A stretch of 64,000 nt of DNA, taken from NCBI RefSeq assembly GCF_021650705.1, contig NZ_CP087138.1, positions 4,766,501 through 4,830,500 on the forward strand. Direction: 5' to 3'. Both the position numbers and the translations under genes were made by a program. Positions within the stretch are counted from its first letter, which is position 1. The number at the start of each line of letters is the position of its first letter. The notes under the pieces were generated by a model, which was not told where the DNA came from, did not search any database, and worked only from the letters and a program-made list of their open reading frames with translations. This stretch comes from Pseudomonas sp. KNUC1026. Lineage in GTDB: Bacteria; Pseudomonadota; Gammaproteobacteria; Pseudomonadales; Pseudomonadaceae. Shown here piece after piece: positions 1-9,183 of the stretch.

Positions 1-37
1 CACGCCCGTAACCCGAGCCTAACCACTGGATTTCTCG

Positions 38-823
38 ATGAAAAAAACAATTCTGCTGACCGCCTTCTCCGCCGCACTGTCGTTCGCGGGCCTCACCCAT
101 GCAGCCGAGACCCTTAAAGTGGGTGCCACCCCCGTTCCGCATGCCGAGATCCTCGAGCTGGTCAAGCCGGTGCTGGCCAAAGAAGGCGTGGACCTGCAGA
201 TCAAAGTCTTCACCGACTACGTACAGCCCAACACCCAGGTTGCCGAGAAGAACCTCGACGCCAACTATTTCCAGACCCTGCCGTACCTTGAGAGCTTCAA
301 CAAAGGCAAAGGCACCAACCTGGTCACCGTGGTCGGCGTACACGTCGAACCCTTCGGCGGCTACTCGAAGAAGTACAAGAGCCTCAAAGACCTGCCTGAA
401 GGCGCCACCGTGGCGATCCCGAACGAAGGCAGCAACAGCGGCCGCGCCCTGCTGCTGCTGCAGAAGGCTGGCCTGATTACCCTCAAGGACCCGAAAAACG
501 CACTGGCCACGCCCAAGGACATCGCCGAGAACCCCAAGAAACTCAAGTTCAAGGAACTGGAGTCGGCCGTATTGCCGCGTGTGCTGGACCAGGTCGACCT
601 GGACATGATCAACACCAACTACGCGCTTGAGGCCAAGCTGAACCCGGCCAAGGACGCACTGATCATCGAAGGCTCCGACTCGCCATACGTGAACTACCTG
701 GTTGCCCGCCCGGACAACAAGAACAGCGACGCCCTGCAAAAGCTCGCCAAGGCGCTGACCAGCCCTGAAGTCAAAGCCTTCATCGAGAAGAAATACGACG
801 GCGCGGTACTGCCGGCATTCTGA
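38..823 (+). CDS. metQ: MetQ-type methionine-binding lipoprotein/periplasmic protein
   Basis: Substrate-binding component of a methionine (MetNIQ-type) ABC importer, 261 aa, in the NlpA/MetQ family. A signal peptide spans about residues 1-22 (basic MKK start, hydrophobic core, cut after THA). The mature part opens LKVGATPVPHAEIL and carries the family segment NLDANYFQTLPYLESF, then the conserved IPNEGSNSGRALLLLQ stretch near residues 128-143. There is no lipobox cysteine, so it is probably soluble in the periplasm. The start ATG is at 38 and the window begins only 37 bases upstream, so its permease and ATPase partners, if adjacent, lie outside. The next gene downstream is an unrelated efflux operon 84 bp away. 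Confidence 0.93.
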   Translation: MKKTILLTAFSAALSFAGLTHAAETLKVGATPVPHAEILELVKPVLAKEGVDLQIKVFTDYVQPNTQVAEKNLDANYFQTLPYLESFNKGKGTNLVTVVGVHVEPFGGYSKKYKSLKDLPEGATVAIPNEGSNSGRALLLLQKAGLITLKDPKNALATPKDIAENPKKLKFKELESAVLPRVLDQVDLDMINTNYALEAKLNPAKDALIIEGSDSPYVNYLVARPDNKNSDALQKLAKALTSPEVKAFIEKKYDGAVLPAF

Positions 824-907
824 TCGAAACTCCTGCCCCGCTTGCAGGAACCCCATCGCCAGAGCACAGTCGCATGCTCATTGGAACCGGCGTGCAAGGG
901 AGCCTGC

Positions 908-1990
908 ATGGGGCACAGGGGTAAAAAAGCAGCAGCATCGCTGCTGTTGATGGCCACAGTGGCGCTCGCCGCCTGTGGCCGCGAAGAGCCGGTAGAGCCG
1001 GATACACCGAGGGTGCAGGTGCTGGAGGTCAAACCCGCGACCTACAACCCTCGCGTGCAGCTGACCGGCGACATCCGCGCCCGGGTTCAGACCCAGCTCT
1101 CCTTTCGCGTCAGCGGCAAGATCACCGAGCGCAAGGCTGATGTGGGCGACCGCGTCACGCCCCGCCAAGTCCTGGCCCGCCTTGATCCCAAAGACCTGCA
1201 GAACAACGTCGACTCAGCCAATGCCGCTGTGCTGGCTCAGCAGGCCCGTGTGACCGAGGCCCGTGCCGCGTTCCAGCGCCAGGCCATCCTGCTGCCCAAG
1301 GGCTATACCAGCCGCAGCGAATACGATTCGGCGCAGGCGCAATTGCACGCCAGTGAAAGCTCGCTCGCTGCCGCACAGGCGCAGCTGGCCAATGCCCGCG
1401 AACAGCGCGGCTACACCGACCTGGTGGCCGATGCCCCCGGCGTTATCACCGCACGCCACGCCGAAGCCGGGCAGGTGGTGCAGGCGACGGCACCGATTTT
1501 CGACCTGGCTCGTGATGGCGCGCGTGATGCGGTGTTCAACGTCTATGAAGCGCTGGTGGGGCAGAGCGCCGAAGGCACGCCGGTAACCGTCAGCCTGCTG
1601 GAAAACCCTGCCGTCAGCGTGGTGGGCCAGGTACGCGAGGTGACGCCTGCCGTGTCGTCGCAAAGTGGCACCTTGCAGGTGAAAGTGGCTTTGCCCGAAC
1701 TGCCGGCTGCCATGCGACTGGGCGCAGTGGTCAGCGGCAGCGTCGAGACGCCTGGCAAGGCCATGGTCGAGCTGCCATGGGCCGCGCTCACCAAGGACGA
1801 GCATGACCCCGCCGTGTGGCTGCTCAAGGATGGCAAGGTGAACCTGCGCAAGGTGAGTGTGGCGCGTTACCTCACCGGCAAGGTGATCGTGGCGGACGGC
1901 CTCCAGGCGGGTGATACCGTGGTGATCGCTGGCGGCCAGCTGCTGCATCCGGATATGGAAGTGGAAGTCGCCAGGCAGGTGAATCAATGA
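908..1990 (+). CDS. RND efflux membrane fusion lipoprotein (TriA-like)
   Basis: Periplasmic adaptor (HlyD/AcrA family) of an RND pump, 360 aa. The ATG at 908 is chosen because AGGGAG lies just upstream and a lipoprotein signal follows, ending LALAAC-like (lipobox cysteine near residue 23). The lipoyl/barrel-sandwich half motif (LSFRVSGKITERKADVGD) is near residues 65-85, a helical hairpin rich in Ala/Gln follows at about 105-170, and the second lipoyl half with beta-barrel is after that. It overlaps the next adaptor gene by four bases (ATGA), so the two are translationally coupled. Two adaptors before one RND gene is the arrangement of P. aeruginosa TriABC; that assignment is by architecture and not proven for substrate. 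Confidence 0.9.
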   Translation: MGHRGKKAAASLLLMATVALAACGREEPVEPDTPRVQVLEVKPATYNPRVQLTGDIRARVQTQLSFRVSGKITERKADVGDRVTPRQVLARLDPKDLQNNVDSANAAVLAQQARVTEARAAFQRQAILLPKGYTSRSEYDSAQAQLHASESSLAAAQAQLANAREQRGYTDLVADAPGVITARHAEAGQVVQATAPIFDLARDGARDAVFNVYEALVGQSAEGTPVTVSLLENPAVSVVGQVREVTPAVSSQSGTLQVKVALPELPAAMRLGAVVSGSVETPGKAMVELPWAALTKDEHDPAVWLLKDGKVNLRKVSVARYLTGKVIVADGLQAGDTVVIAGGQLLHPDMEVEVARQVNQ

Positions 1991-3050
1991 AGCGCCTATG
2001 GCTGATAGGGCTGCTGGCGCTGGCCGCCTGCTCGAAGGAAGAAACCGCCGAGCCCGCGCCGCGGCCCGTGTTGACCGCCCCGGTCGAAAGCCTTGGCATC
2101 GCCCATTGGGGCGCTTCGCCGGTGACATCCAGGCCCGCTACCAGAGCGAGGTTGGCTTTCGCATCGATGGCCGCATTGCCCGCCGCCTGGTGGACGTGGG
2201 CGATGAAGTGCACAAGGGGCAATTGCTGGCAGTCCTCGACCCCACCGACCAACAGAACCGGCTGCGCGCGAGCGAAGGCGACCAGGCCCGCTTGCAGGCG
2301 CAGTGGCTCAATGCCCAGGCCGATGCCCGGCGCCAGCAGGAGTTGTTCGACCGTGGCGTGGGCGCACGCGCCCAGCTCGACACTGCCACAGCCAACCTCA
2401 AGACCGCAGCAGCTTCGTTGGACCAGGCCAAAGCCTCGGCCAGCCAGGCACGCGACCAGCTCACCTATGGCGAGCTGCGTGCCGACCACGACGCAGTGGT
2501 CAACGAATGGCGTGCCGAGGCCGGGCAAGTGGTTGCCGCCGGCCAGGTGGTCGCGGTGCTCGCCCGGCCCGATGTGAAAGAGGCCGTGATCGACCTGCCC
2601 GCCGAGCTGGTGGACCAGTTGCCGCCACAGGTCGCCTTTCAGGTGCAGGCCCAGCTCGACCCGGCCACCACCAGTGCCGCGACGGTGCGCGAGATCGAAC
2701 CCCAGGCCGACAGCACCACGCGCACCCGCCGTGCACGGCTGACGCTGGCGGAGCAGCCGCCAGGCTTTCGGCTTGGCACGCCAATCCGGGTAAGCCTGAG
2801 CAGCGCCATCGCCGAGCGCCTGCAAGTGCCTGCACGCGCGGTGCAGGAGGTCGACGGCCATCTGCAGGTCTGGCGCCTGGACAGCGCCAGCCATACGGTC
2901 AACCCGCTCGCTGTGCAGGTGCTCGACCGCACGGCCGACAACGCCATCGTTGCAGGCGACCTCAAGCCCGGCGACCGTGTGGTGACCGCCGGCCTCAATA
3001 GCCTCAAACCCGGGCAACCGGTAAAAGCCGAACAAGGACGCGCGCAATGA
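1987..3050 (+). CDS. Second RND membrane fusion lipoprotein (TriB-like), frameshifted
   Basis: Second HlyD-family adaptor of the same pump, 354 aa when repaired. It starts MKRLWLIGLLALAAC, a clear lipoprotein signal. The reading frame breaks in the G run at 2108-2111; adding one G joins the N-terminus (ending GIAHWG) to RFAGDIQARYQSEVGFRIDG, the lipoyl half motif expected there. The rest reads through a coiled-coil hairpin and C-terminal barrel to 3050 and overlaps the RND gene by four bases. The shift is in a homopolymer and the flanks are intact, so a sequencing error is likelier than a real pseudogene. Confidence 0.85.
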
Positions 3051-6000
3051 GCAAGGGTTCGTTCAACCTCTCCGACTGGGCGCTGCGGCATCAATCGTTC
3101 GTCTGGTACCTGATGTTCGTGGCCCTGTTGATGGGCGTGTTTTCCTACATGAACCTGGGCCGTGAAGAAGACCCGGCCTTCACCATCAAGACCATGGTGA
3201 TCCAGACCCGCTGGCCCGGTGCGACCCAGGATGAAACCCTGCAGCAGGTCACCGACCGCATCGAGAAAAAGCTCGAAGAGCTGGACTCGCTGGACTACAC
3301 CAAGAGCTACACGCGCCCCGGTGAGTCGACGGTGATGGTGTTCCTCAAGGACACCACCAGTGCCAAGGCCATCCCGGAGATCTGGTACCAGGCGCGCAAG
3401 AAGATCGACGACATCCGCGGCCAGTTCCCCCAAGGGCTGCAAGGGCCAGCGTTCAACGATGAGTTCGGCGACGTGTTCGGCTCCATCTATGCCTTCACCA
3501 CCGATGGCCTGACCATGCGCCAGCTGCGCGACTACGTCGAACAGGTGCGCGCCGAGATCCGCTCCGTTCCGGGGCTGGGCAAGGTGCAGGTGATCGGTGC
3601 GCAGGACGAGGTCATCTACCTGAACTTCTCCACCCGCAAGCTGGCCGCCCTCGGGCTTGACCAGAACCAGGTGGTGCAGGCATTGCAGGCCCAGAATGCA
3701 GTGACGCCGGCCGGGGTGATAGAAGCAGGGCCTGAGCGCATCAGCGTGCGCACCAGCGGGCAGTTCCATTCCGAGCAGGACCTGCGGCAGGTCAACCTGC
3801 GGCTAGGCCAGCGCTTCTATCGGCTTGCGGACATCGCCGACATCCAGCGTGGTTACACCGACCCGCCCACGCCGTTGTTCCGTTTCAACGGCCAGCCGGC
3901 GATAGGCCTTGGCATCGCCATGCAGGACGGCGGCAACATCCAGACCTTCGGCAAGGCCCTGCATGCGCGCATGGAGGAGGCGACCCGCGAGCTGCCGGTG
4001 GGCGTGGGCGTGCACGTGGTGTCGGACCAGGCGCAGGTCGTGGAAAAAGCCGTGGGCGGTTTTACCAGCGCACTGTTCGAGGCGGTGGTGATCGTGCTGG
4101 TGGTGAGCTTCATCAGCCTTGGCCTGCGTGCCGGGCTGGTAGTGGCGTGTACCATTCCGCTGGTGCTGGCAATGGTGTTCCTGTTCATGGAATACAGCGG
4201 CATCACCATGCAGCGGATTTCCCTCGGCGCCCTGATCATCGCCCTCGGCTTGTTGGTGGACGACGCGATGATCACCGTGGAGATGATGGTCACGCGCCTG
4301 GAGGCGGGCGACAGCCGCGCCGACGCGGCCACCTACGCCTACACCTCCACAGCGTTCCCGATGCTCACCGGCACGCTGGTGACGGTGGCAGGCTTCGTGC
4401 CGATTGGCCTGAACGCCAGTTCCGCAGGGGAATACACCTTCACCCTGTTCGCCGTGATTGCGGTGGCGATGCTGGTGTCCTGGGTGGTGGCAGTGTTCTT
4501 CGCGCCGGTGCTGGGTGTGCATCTGCTCAGTGAAAAAGTCAAAAAACATGAAGAGAAAAAGCCCGGCCGCGTGGCGCGCGCCTTCGATGGCGGGCTGGTG
4601 TTCGCCATGCGCCACCGCTGGCTGACCATCATCGGCACAGTGCTGATCTTCGCTGTGGCGCTGTTCTGCATGCGCTTTGTGCAGAACCAGTTCTTCCCGT
4701 CGTCTGATCGCCCTGAAGTGCTGGTTGACCTCAACCTGCCGCAGAACGCCTCGATCAACGAAACCCGCCGTGTGGTGGACCGCTTCGAAGCATCGCTCAA
4801 GGACGACCCGGATATCGCCCGCTGGAGCACCTACATCGGCCAGGGCGCCGTGCGCTTTTACCTGCCGCTCGACCAGCAGCTGGAAAACCCCTTCTACGCG
4901 CAGCTGGTGATCGTCAGCAAAGGCCTGGAAGAGCGCGGCGCGCTGATGGCGCGGCTGAAGAAGCACCTGCGCGACGACTTCGTGGGCGTGAGCGGCTTTG
5001 TTCAGCCGCTGGAAATGGGCCCGCCGGTTGGGCGGCCGATCCAGTACCGGGTGAGCGGTCGCGATGTCGACCTGGTGCGCAAGCATGCGATGGAGCTGGC
5101 CGCGTTGCTGGACCGCAACGAACACATCGGCGACATGGTTTACGACTGGAGCGAGCCGGGCAAGGTGCTGCGCATCGACATCGCCCAGGACCGCGCGCGG
5201 CAACTGGGCCTCTCATCCAAGGACGTAGCCGACCTGATGAACTCGGTGACCCAGGGCCAGACGGTGACCCAGGTGAACGACAGCATCTACCTGATCAACG
5301 TGATCGGCCGCGCCGAAGACGCCGAACGCGACTCACCGGAAACCCTGCAGAACCTGCAGATCGTTACGCCCAGCGGCACCTCGATCCCGCTGCTGGCCTT
5401 CGCCACGGTGCGCTACGAGCTGGAACAACCGCTGGTGTGGCGCCGTGACCGCTTGCCCACCATCACCCTCAAGGCTTCGGTGCGTGATGCCGTGCAGCCC
5501 ACCGACCTGGTGACCCAGCTGCAGCCGGAGATCGACCGCTTCGCCGAAGGCTTGCCGGATGGCTACAAGGTTGCCACGGGCGGCACTGTGGAGGAGAGCG
5601 GCAAGGCGCAAGGGCCGATCGCCCATGTAGTGCCGCTGATGCTGTTCCTGATGGCCACCTTCCTGATGATCCAGCTGCACAGCGTGCAGAAAATGTTTCT
5701 GGTCGCCAGCGTCGCGCCGCTGGGCATCATCGGTGTGGTGCTTGCGCTGGTGCCCACCGGCACACCGATGGGCTTTGTGGCGATCCTCGGCATCCTGGCG
5801 CTGATCGGCATCATCATCCGCAACTCGGTGATCCTGGTAACCCAGATCGAGCAGTTCGAGCGAGAGGGTTATCGCCCGTGGGACGCGGTGCAGGAAGCGA
5901 CTCGCCATCGCCGCCGGCCGATCCTGCTGACCGCCGCCGCCGCGAGTCTGGGCATGATCCCCATCGCCCGCGAGGTTTTCTGGGGGCCGATGGCTTACGC

Positions 6001-6088
6001 GATGATCGGCGGCATCATCAGCGCCACGGTGCTGACGCTGATGTTCCTCCCGGCCCTGTACGTGGCGTGGTACCGCATCAAGGAGTGA
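3047..6088 (+). CDS. RND-family multidrug efflux permease (TriC-like)
   Basis: Inner-membrane proton-driven exporter of the AcrB/HAE superfamily, 1013 aa, full length. The N-terminal transmembrane helix is followed by the porter region starting GREEDPAFTIKTMVIQTRW. The TM4 aspartate pair lies in LGLLVDDAMITVEMM at about residues 404-405. A second helix block starts near residue 520, and the C-terminal half repeats the fold. It is the last gene of a tightly overlapping three-gene operon with two adaptors. No outer-membrane channel gene is present, so the pump must borrow one from elsewhere, as TriABC does with OpmH. The substrate cannot be read from the sequence. It converges on the methyltransferase gene with only 5 bp between stops. 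Confidence 0.92.
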   Translation: MSKGSFNLSDWALRHQSFVWYLMFVALLMGVFSYMNLGREEDPAFTIKTMVIQTRWPGATQDETLQQVTDRIEKKLEELDSLDYTKSYTRPGESTVMVFLKDTTSAKAIPEIWYQARKKIDDIRGQFPQGLQGPAFNDEFGDVFGSIYAFTTDGLTMRQLRDYVEQVRAEIRSVPGLGKVQVIGAQDEVIYLNFSTRKLAALGLDQNQVVQALQAQNAVTPAGVIEAGPERISVRTSGQFHSEQDLRQVNLRLGQRFYRLADIADIQRGYTDPPTPLFRFNGQPAIGLGIAMQDGGNIQTFGKALHARMEEATRELPVGVGVHVVSDQAQVVEKAVGGFTSALFEAVVIVLVVSFISLGLRAGLVVACTIPLVLAMVFLFMEYSGITMQRISLGALIIALGLLVDDAMITVEMMVTRLEAGDSRADAATYAYTSTAFPMLTGTLVTVAGFVPIGLNASSAGEYTFTLFAVIAVAMLVSWVVAVFFAPVLGVHLLSEKVKKHEEKKPGRVARAFDGGLVFAMRHRWLTIIGTVLIFAVALFCMRFVQNQFFPSSDRPEVLVDLNLPQNASINETRRVVDRFEASLKDDPDIARWSTYIGQGAVRFYLPLDQQLENPFYAQLVIVSKGLEERGALMARLKKHLRDDFVGVSGFVQPLEMGPPVGRPIQYRVSGRDVDLVRKHAMELAALLDRNEHIGDMVYDWSEPGKVLRIDIAQDRARQLGLSSKDVADLMNSVTQGQTVTQVNDSIYLINVIGRAEDAERDSPETLQNLQIVTPSGTSIPLLAFATVRYELEQPLVWRRDRLPTITLKASVRDAVQPTDLVTQLQPEIDRFAEGLPDGYKVATGGTVEESGKAQGPIAHVVPLMLFLMATFLMIQLHSVQKMFLVASVAPLGIIGVVLALVPTGTPMGFVAILGILALIGIIIRNSVILVTQIEQFEREGYRPWDAVQEATRHRRRPILLTAAAASLGMIPIAREVFWGPMAYAMIGGIISATVLTLMFLPALYVAWYRIKE

Positions 6089-6093
6089 TGCGC

Positions 6094-6717
6094 TTACGCC
6101 TTGCGCCAGGCGCTCGCCAGCCAGGGTTGCTGCTCACGTGGCAGCCCGGCGGGGCGGTAGTAGTGCTCCAGCTCCTCGAAGCCGGCGGCCTGCATCACCT
6201 GGCGCCACTGCTCGATGCTGTGAAAGGCGCCGTAGCGCTGGCCCTTGAACCCTTCCTGGCCGTCGCCGCGTGGGTTGGAGCTGAGCAGCACGCCGCCGGG
6301 CTTGAGCGTGGCGTGTAGCTGCGCGAGCACGCGTGGCAGCTCCTGGCTCGGCACATGGAACAGGCTGGCATTGGCGAACACGCCGTCGAAGCGTTCGGCG
6401 GGCAAGTCGAGCGCCAGGAAATTCTGCTCCCACACCTCGCAACCGCTGGCGTCATGCGCCATGCGCACGAACGCCGCGCAGCCATCCAGGCCAATCGGCG
6501 AATGGCCAAGCGCCTTGAAAGTGCTCAGGTCGCGCCCGGGCCCACAGCCGAAGTCCAATACCGAGGCGTTGTCGGCCGGCAGGTAGCGCAGCAGGGTCTC
6601 GATATTCTGGCTGACATCATGGCTGGCGGTGCCTTCGCGAAACGCCTCGGCCACTGCCTGGTAATCGGCCAGGGTGCGGGTGCTGATGTGTTGCAGGTCG
6701 GCCGGGCTGAGCGCCAT
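6094..6717 (-). CDS. Class I SAM-dependent methyltransferase
   Basis: 207 aa protein with the Rossmann SAM-binding motif I VLDFGCGPGRDLSTF near residues 50-64, acidic motif II around GLDGC, motif post-I FDGVFANASLFHVP near 110-123 and motif III LKPGGVLLSSNPRG. This is a UbiE/Tam-like small-molecule methyltransferase fold; the acceptor is unknown. It lies 43 bp downstream of tcyN on the same strand and is probably the last gene of the cystine transporter operon, which suggests a link to sulfur metabolism, but that is inference. Known families with this fold are too varied to name a substrate. Confidence 0.85.
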   Translation of the reverse strand: MALSPADLQHISTRTLADYQAVAEAFREGTASHDVSQNIETLLRYLPADNASVLDFGCGPGRDLSTFKALGHSPIGLDGCAAFVRMAHDASGCEVWEQNFLALDLPAERFDGVFANASLFHVPSQELPRVLAQLHATLKPGGVLLSSNPRGDGQEGFKGQRYGAFHSIEQWRQVMQAAGFEELEHYYRPAGLPREQQPWLASAWRKA

Positions 6718-6760
6718 GGCGAGCTCCTGTGTGTCAGGGGGCGGCCACTATAGCGTGCGC

Positions 6761-7507
6761 TCAGTGGGCGAGGAACTTGCTGAGAAACTGCCGGGTGCGC
6801 TCGTGCTGCGGATTGGCGAACAGCGCCTTGGCGTCACCTTGCTCGACGATACGGCCCTGGTCGAAGAACACCACGCGGTTGGCGACGTCGCGGGCAAAGG
6901 CCATTTCGTGGGTCACGATGAGCAACGTTCGTTTTTCTTCGGCCAGCCCACGAATGGTCTCCAGTACTTCGCCCACGCGCTCCGGGTCGAGTGCGGAAGT
7001 GGGTTCGTCGAACAGGATCGCCTGCGGCTCCATCGCCAGCGCACGGGCGATGGCCACGCGCTGTTGCTGGCCGCCGGAGAGCTGGCGTGGGTAAGCATCC
7101 TCTTTGCCGGCAAGGCCCACCTTGGCCAGCAACGCCACGGCGGCTGCCTGCGCCTGTTCCCGTGGTACGCGGCGCACCACCAATGGCCCTTCCATCACGT
7201 TCTCAAGGGCGGTGCGGTGGGGGAACAGGTTGAAGTTCTGGAACACGAAGCCCACCTGCTGGCGCAGCGCACGCACCTGGGCTTGTTGCTGGCTGAGCGG
7301 GCGGCTGCTGTCGATTTGCAGGTCGCCTACGCGCACGGTGCCGCTGTTGGGGATTTCCAGCAGGTTCAGGCAGCGCAGGAAGGTGGTCTTGCCCGAACCG
7401 CTGGGCCCGATGATCGCCACCACCTCGCCTGTATCGACGCGCAGGTCGATGCTTTCCAGCACGGGCTGGCCGTTGAAGCTTTTGCTAAGGCCTTTTACAT
7501 CGATCAT
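6761..7507 (-). CDS. tcyN: Cystine ABC transporter ATP-binding protein TcyN
   Basis: ATPase of a polar amino acid uptake transporter, 248 aa, normal length. It has Walker A GPSGSGKTTFLR near residues 34-45, signature LSGGQQQRVAIARALA near 143-158, Walker B AILFDEPTSALDPE and the switch histidine in LLIVTHEMAFA. The gene follows tcyL with a 3-bp gap and the binding protein TcyJ comes first, giving the order tcyJ-tcyL-tcyN on the minus strand. The close pairing with a divergent serine acetyltransferase gene supports cystine rather than another amino acid as substrate. Confidence 0.9.
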   Translation of the reverse strand: MIDVKGLSKSFNGQPVLESIDLRVDTGEVVAIIGPSGSGKTTFLRCLNLLEIPNSGTVRVGDLQIDSSRPLSQQQAQVRALRQQVGFVFQNFNLFPHRTALENVMEGPLVVRRVPREQAQAAAVALLAKVGLAGKEDAYPRQLSGGQQQRVAIARALAMEPQAILFDEPTSALDPERVGEVLETIRGLAEEKRTLLIVTHEMAFARDVANRVVFFDQGRIVEQGDAKALFANPQHERTRQFLSKFLAH

Positions 7508-7510
7508 CGG

Positions 7511-8179
7511 TCAGCGCTCTGCGGCATGGCGGTTGACCCTGGATTCCAGGCGCTGCTGCAGGTGCGAGAGCACCGTAGCCAGCACCCAGTAGAGCAGGGC
7601 AGCGGTCAGGTACATAGCGAACACCTCGAAGGTGCGCGCCGTGACCAGTTGCGCCTGGCGAAACAGCTCCGGCACCTGAATGGTGGCCGCCAGCGCCGTG
7701 TCCTTGACCAGCGCAATGAAGCTGTTGCCCAGCGGCGGCAGCGCTGTGCGCGCGGCCTGCGGCAATACCGTGCGGTACAGGGTTTGCCAGCGCGTCATGC
7801 CCAGCGAGGCGCTGGCCTCCCATTGGCCTGGCTCGATGGCGCTGATCGCGGCGCGCAGGATTTCGCTGGCGTAAGCGGCCATGTTCAGGGAAAACCCGAT
7901 CAGTGCGGCCGGCAGCGGGTCGAGCTGAATGCCCAGCGTCGGCAGGCCGTAATAGATCAGAAACAGCTGCACCAGCAGCGGCGTGCCGCGGAAGAACGAC
8001 ACATAAGCCCGCGCTATCCAGCGCAGGGGCGGCACCGACGACAGCCGCATCAAGGCCAGGCCAAAGCCCAGCAGCAGGCCGAGGAACATGCCGCCCAGGC
8101 TCAGCACAACGGTGAACCAGGCGCCTTGCAGCAGAAACGGCAGCGATTGCCAGGCGACGTTGAGGCTTTCCTGGTTCAC
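7511..8179 (-). CDS. tcyL: Cystine ABC transporter permease TcyL
   Basis: Inner-membrane permease of the His/Glu/Gln/Arg/opine family, 222 aa, the usual TcyL length. The start chosen is GTG at 8179, which overlaps the tcyJ stop as GTGA; an upstream GTG at 8203 would lie inside tcyJ and is less likely. Hydrophobic helices are at about residues 13-45, 55-75, 85-110 and 180-205. The EAA-type loop that docks the ATPase is around LGMTRWQTLYRTVLPQAART. It forms the membrane pore with TcyN as ATPase and TcyJ as the periplasmic receptor. Confidence 0.9.
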   Translation of the reverse strand: MNQESLNVAWQSLPFLLQGAWFTVVLSLGGMFLGLLLGFGLALMRLSSVPPLRWIARAYVSFFRGTPLLVQLFLIYYGLPTLGIQLDPLPAALIGFSLNMAAYASEILRAAISAIEPGQWEASASLGMTRWQTLYRTVLPQAARTALPPLGNSFIALVKDTALAATIQVPELFRQAQLVTARTFEVFAMYLTAALLYWVLATVLSHLQQRLESRVNRHAAER

Positions 8180-8967
8180 TGAGTGACGTCGGCACCGAAC
8201 CACTTGTTCGACAGCGCCGCCAGCGAGCCGTCGTCACGCATGGCTTTGAGCGCCTTGTCGAGTTCTTTGAGCAGTTCAGGCTCGCCCTTGCGCACGGTGA
8301 TACCCGATTCGATGCGCGAGAACGGCTCGCCAGCGGCAGCCAGCTTGTTGTGGGTTTTCTTGACCATTTCAAGCGCTGCCAGGCGATCAACCAGCACCAC
8401 ATCGATGCGGCCGTTGTTCAGATCGGCGATCTTGCTGGGGTCGTCTTCGTAGGTGCGTACATCGGCCTTGGGCACGTTGGCGCGCACCCATTGCTCGTAG
8501 TTGGTGCCAAGGCCCACGCCAACCTTTTTGCCGGCCAGGTCCTGGGCGGTCTTGATGGTGCCCTGGTCGGCCGCGCGGGTCAGGGCCTGGATGCCGGATA
8601 CGGTGTAGGGGGTGGAGAAATCGTATTTCTTGCGGCGCTCATCGGAGATGCTCACCTGGTTGATGACCACGTCCAGCCGCCGCGACTCCAGCGCCGCCAG
8701 CAGGCCGTCCCACTTGGTGGTCTGCAGCTTGGCCTGCACGCCGAGCTTCGCCGCGATGGCTTGTGCCAGCTCGACCTCGAAACCGGTGAGCTTGCCACTC
8801 TCATCCACGAAACTGAACGGCGGGTAGGTGCCTTCGAGGCCTACGCTGATGGCCTTGTTGGCCTGGATCTGTTGCAGTTGCTCGCCTGCTTGTACCGTGC
8901 TGGAAAGCAATCCAGCGATAACCAGAGCGGTAAGGGCGAACGGGCGAAGCGTTGCGGGTGCGGGCAT
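8176..8967 (-). CDS. tcyJ: Cystine-binding periplasmic protein TcyJ
   Basis: Solute-binding protein family 3 (SBP_bac_3), 263 aa. The ATG at 8967 is preceded by AAGGAG and begins a signal peptide (MPAPATLRPFALTALV, cut near VQA). The family opening ISVGLEGTYPPFSF and the GFEVELAQAIAAKLG motif follow at about residues 40-70. The ligand-gate segment RRKKYDFSTPYTVSG is present. It is the first gene of the tcyJLN operon and diverges from epsC, with a gap of 216 bp that must hold both promoters. Regulation by the CysB sulfur-starvation regulator is likely from family knowledge but no site was identified. Confidence 0.9.
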   Translation of the reverse strand: MPAPATLRPFALTALVIAGLLSSTVQAGEQLQQIQANKAISVGLEGTYPPFSFVDESGKLTGFEVELAQAIAAKLGVQAKLQTTKWDGLLAALESRRLDVVINQVSISDERRKKYDFSTPYTVSGIQALTRAADQGTIKTAQDLAGKKVGVGLGTNYEQWVRANVPKADVRTYEDDPSKIADLNNGRIDVVLVDRLAALEMVKKTHNKLAAAGEPFSRIESGITVRKGEPELLKELDKALKAMRDDGSLAALSNKWFGADVTQ

Positions 8968-9183
8968 GTTGGCTCCTTGGCATAAATGAATAGGCAGGGC
9001 GCCATCCGCAGCGAGGGTAGGCGACTTGCGACTATAAGTACCGGCCACGCACCGGGCAACTGCTATCGAAGCGGAACCCGCCGCAGCTGGCGGCGCTCAC
9101 ACAGGTGTGTGACAGCGATGGCGCGCGCGCGTGCTGGCAGTTTAGAGTGGCCCGCTATCGGCCTTTGATGCAGGAGAACGACC

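Noticed and set aside
3803..5203. Long minus-strand open frames opposite the RND gene, and others opposite the PTS fusion and porins
   Set aside because: They are shadows of high-G+C genes, rich in His/Arg/Gln, with no family resemblance.
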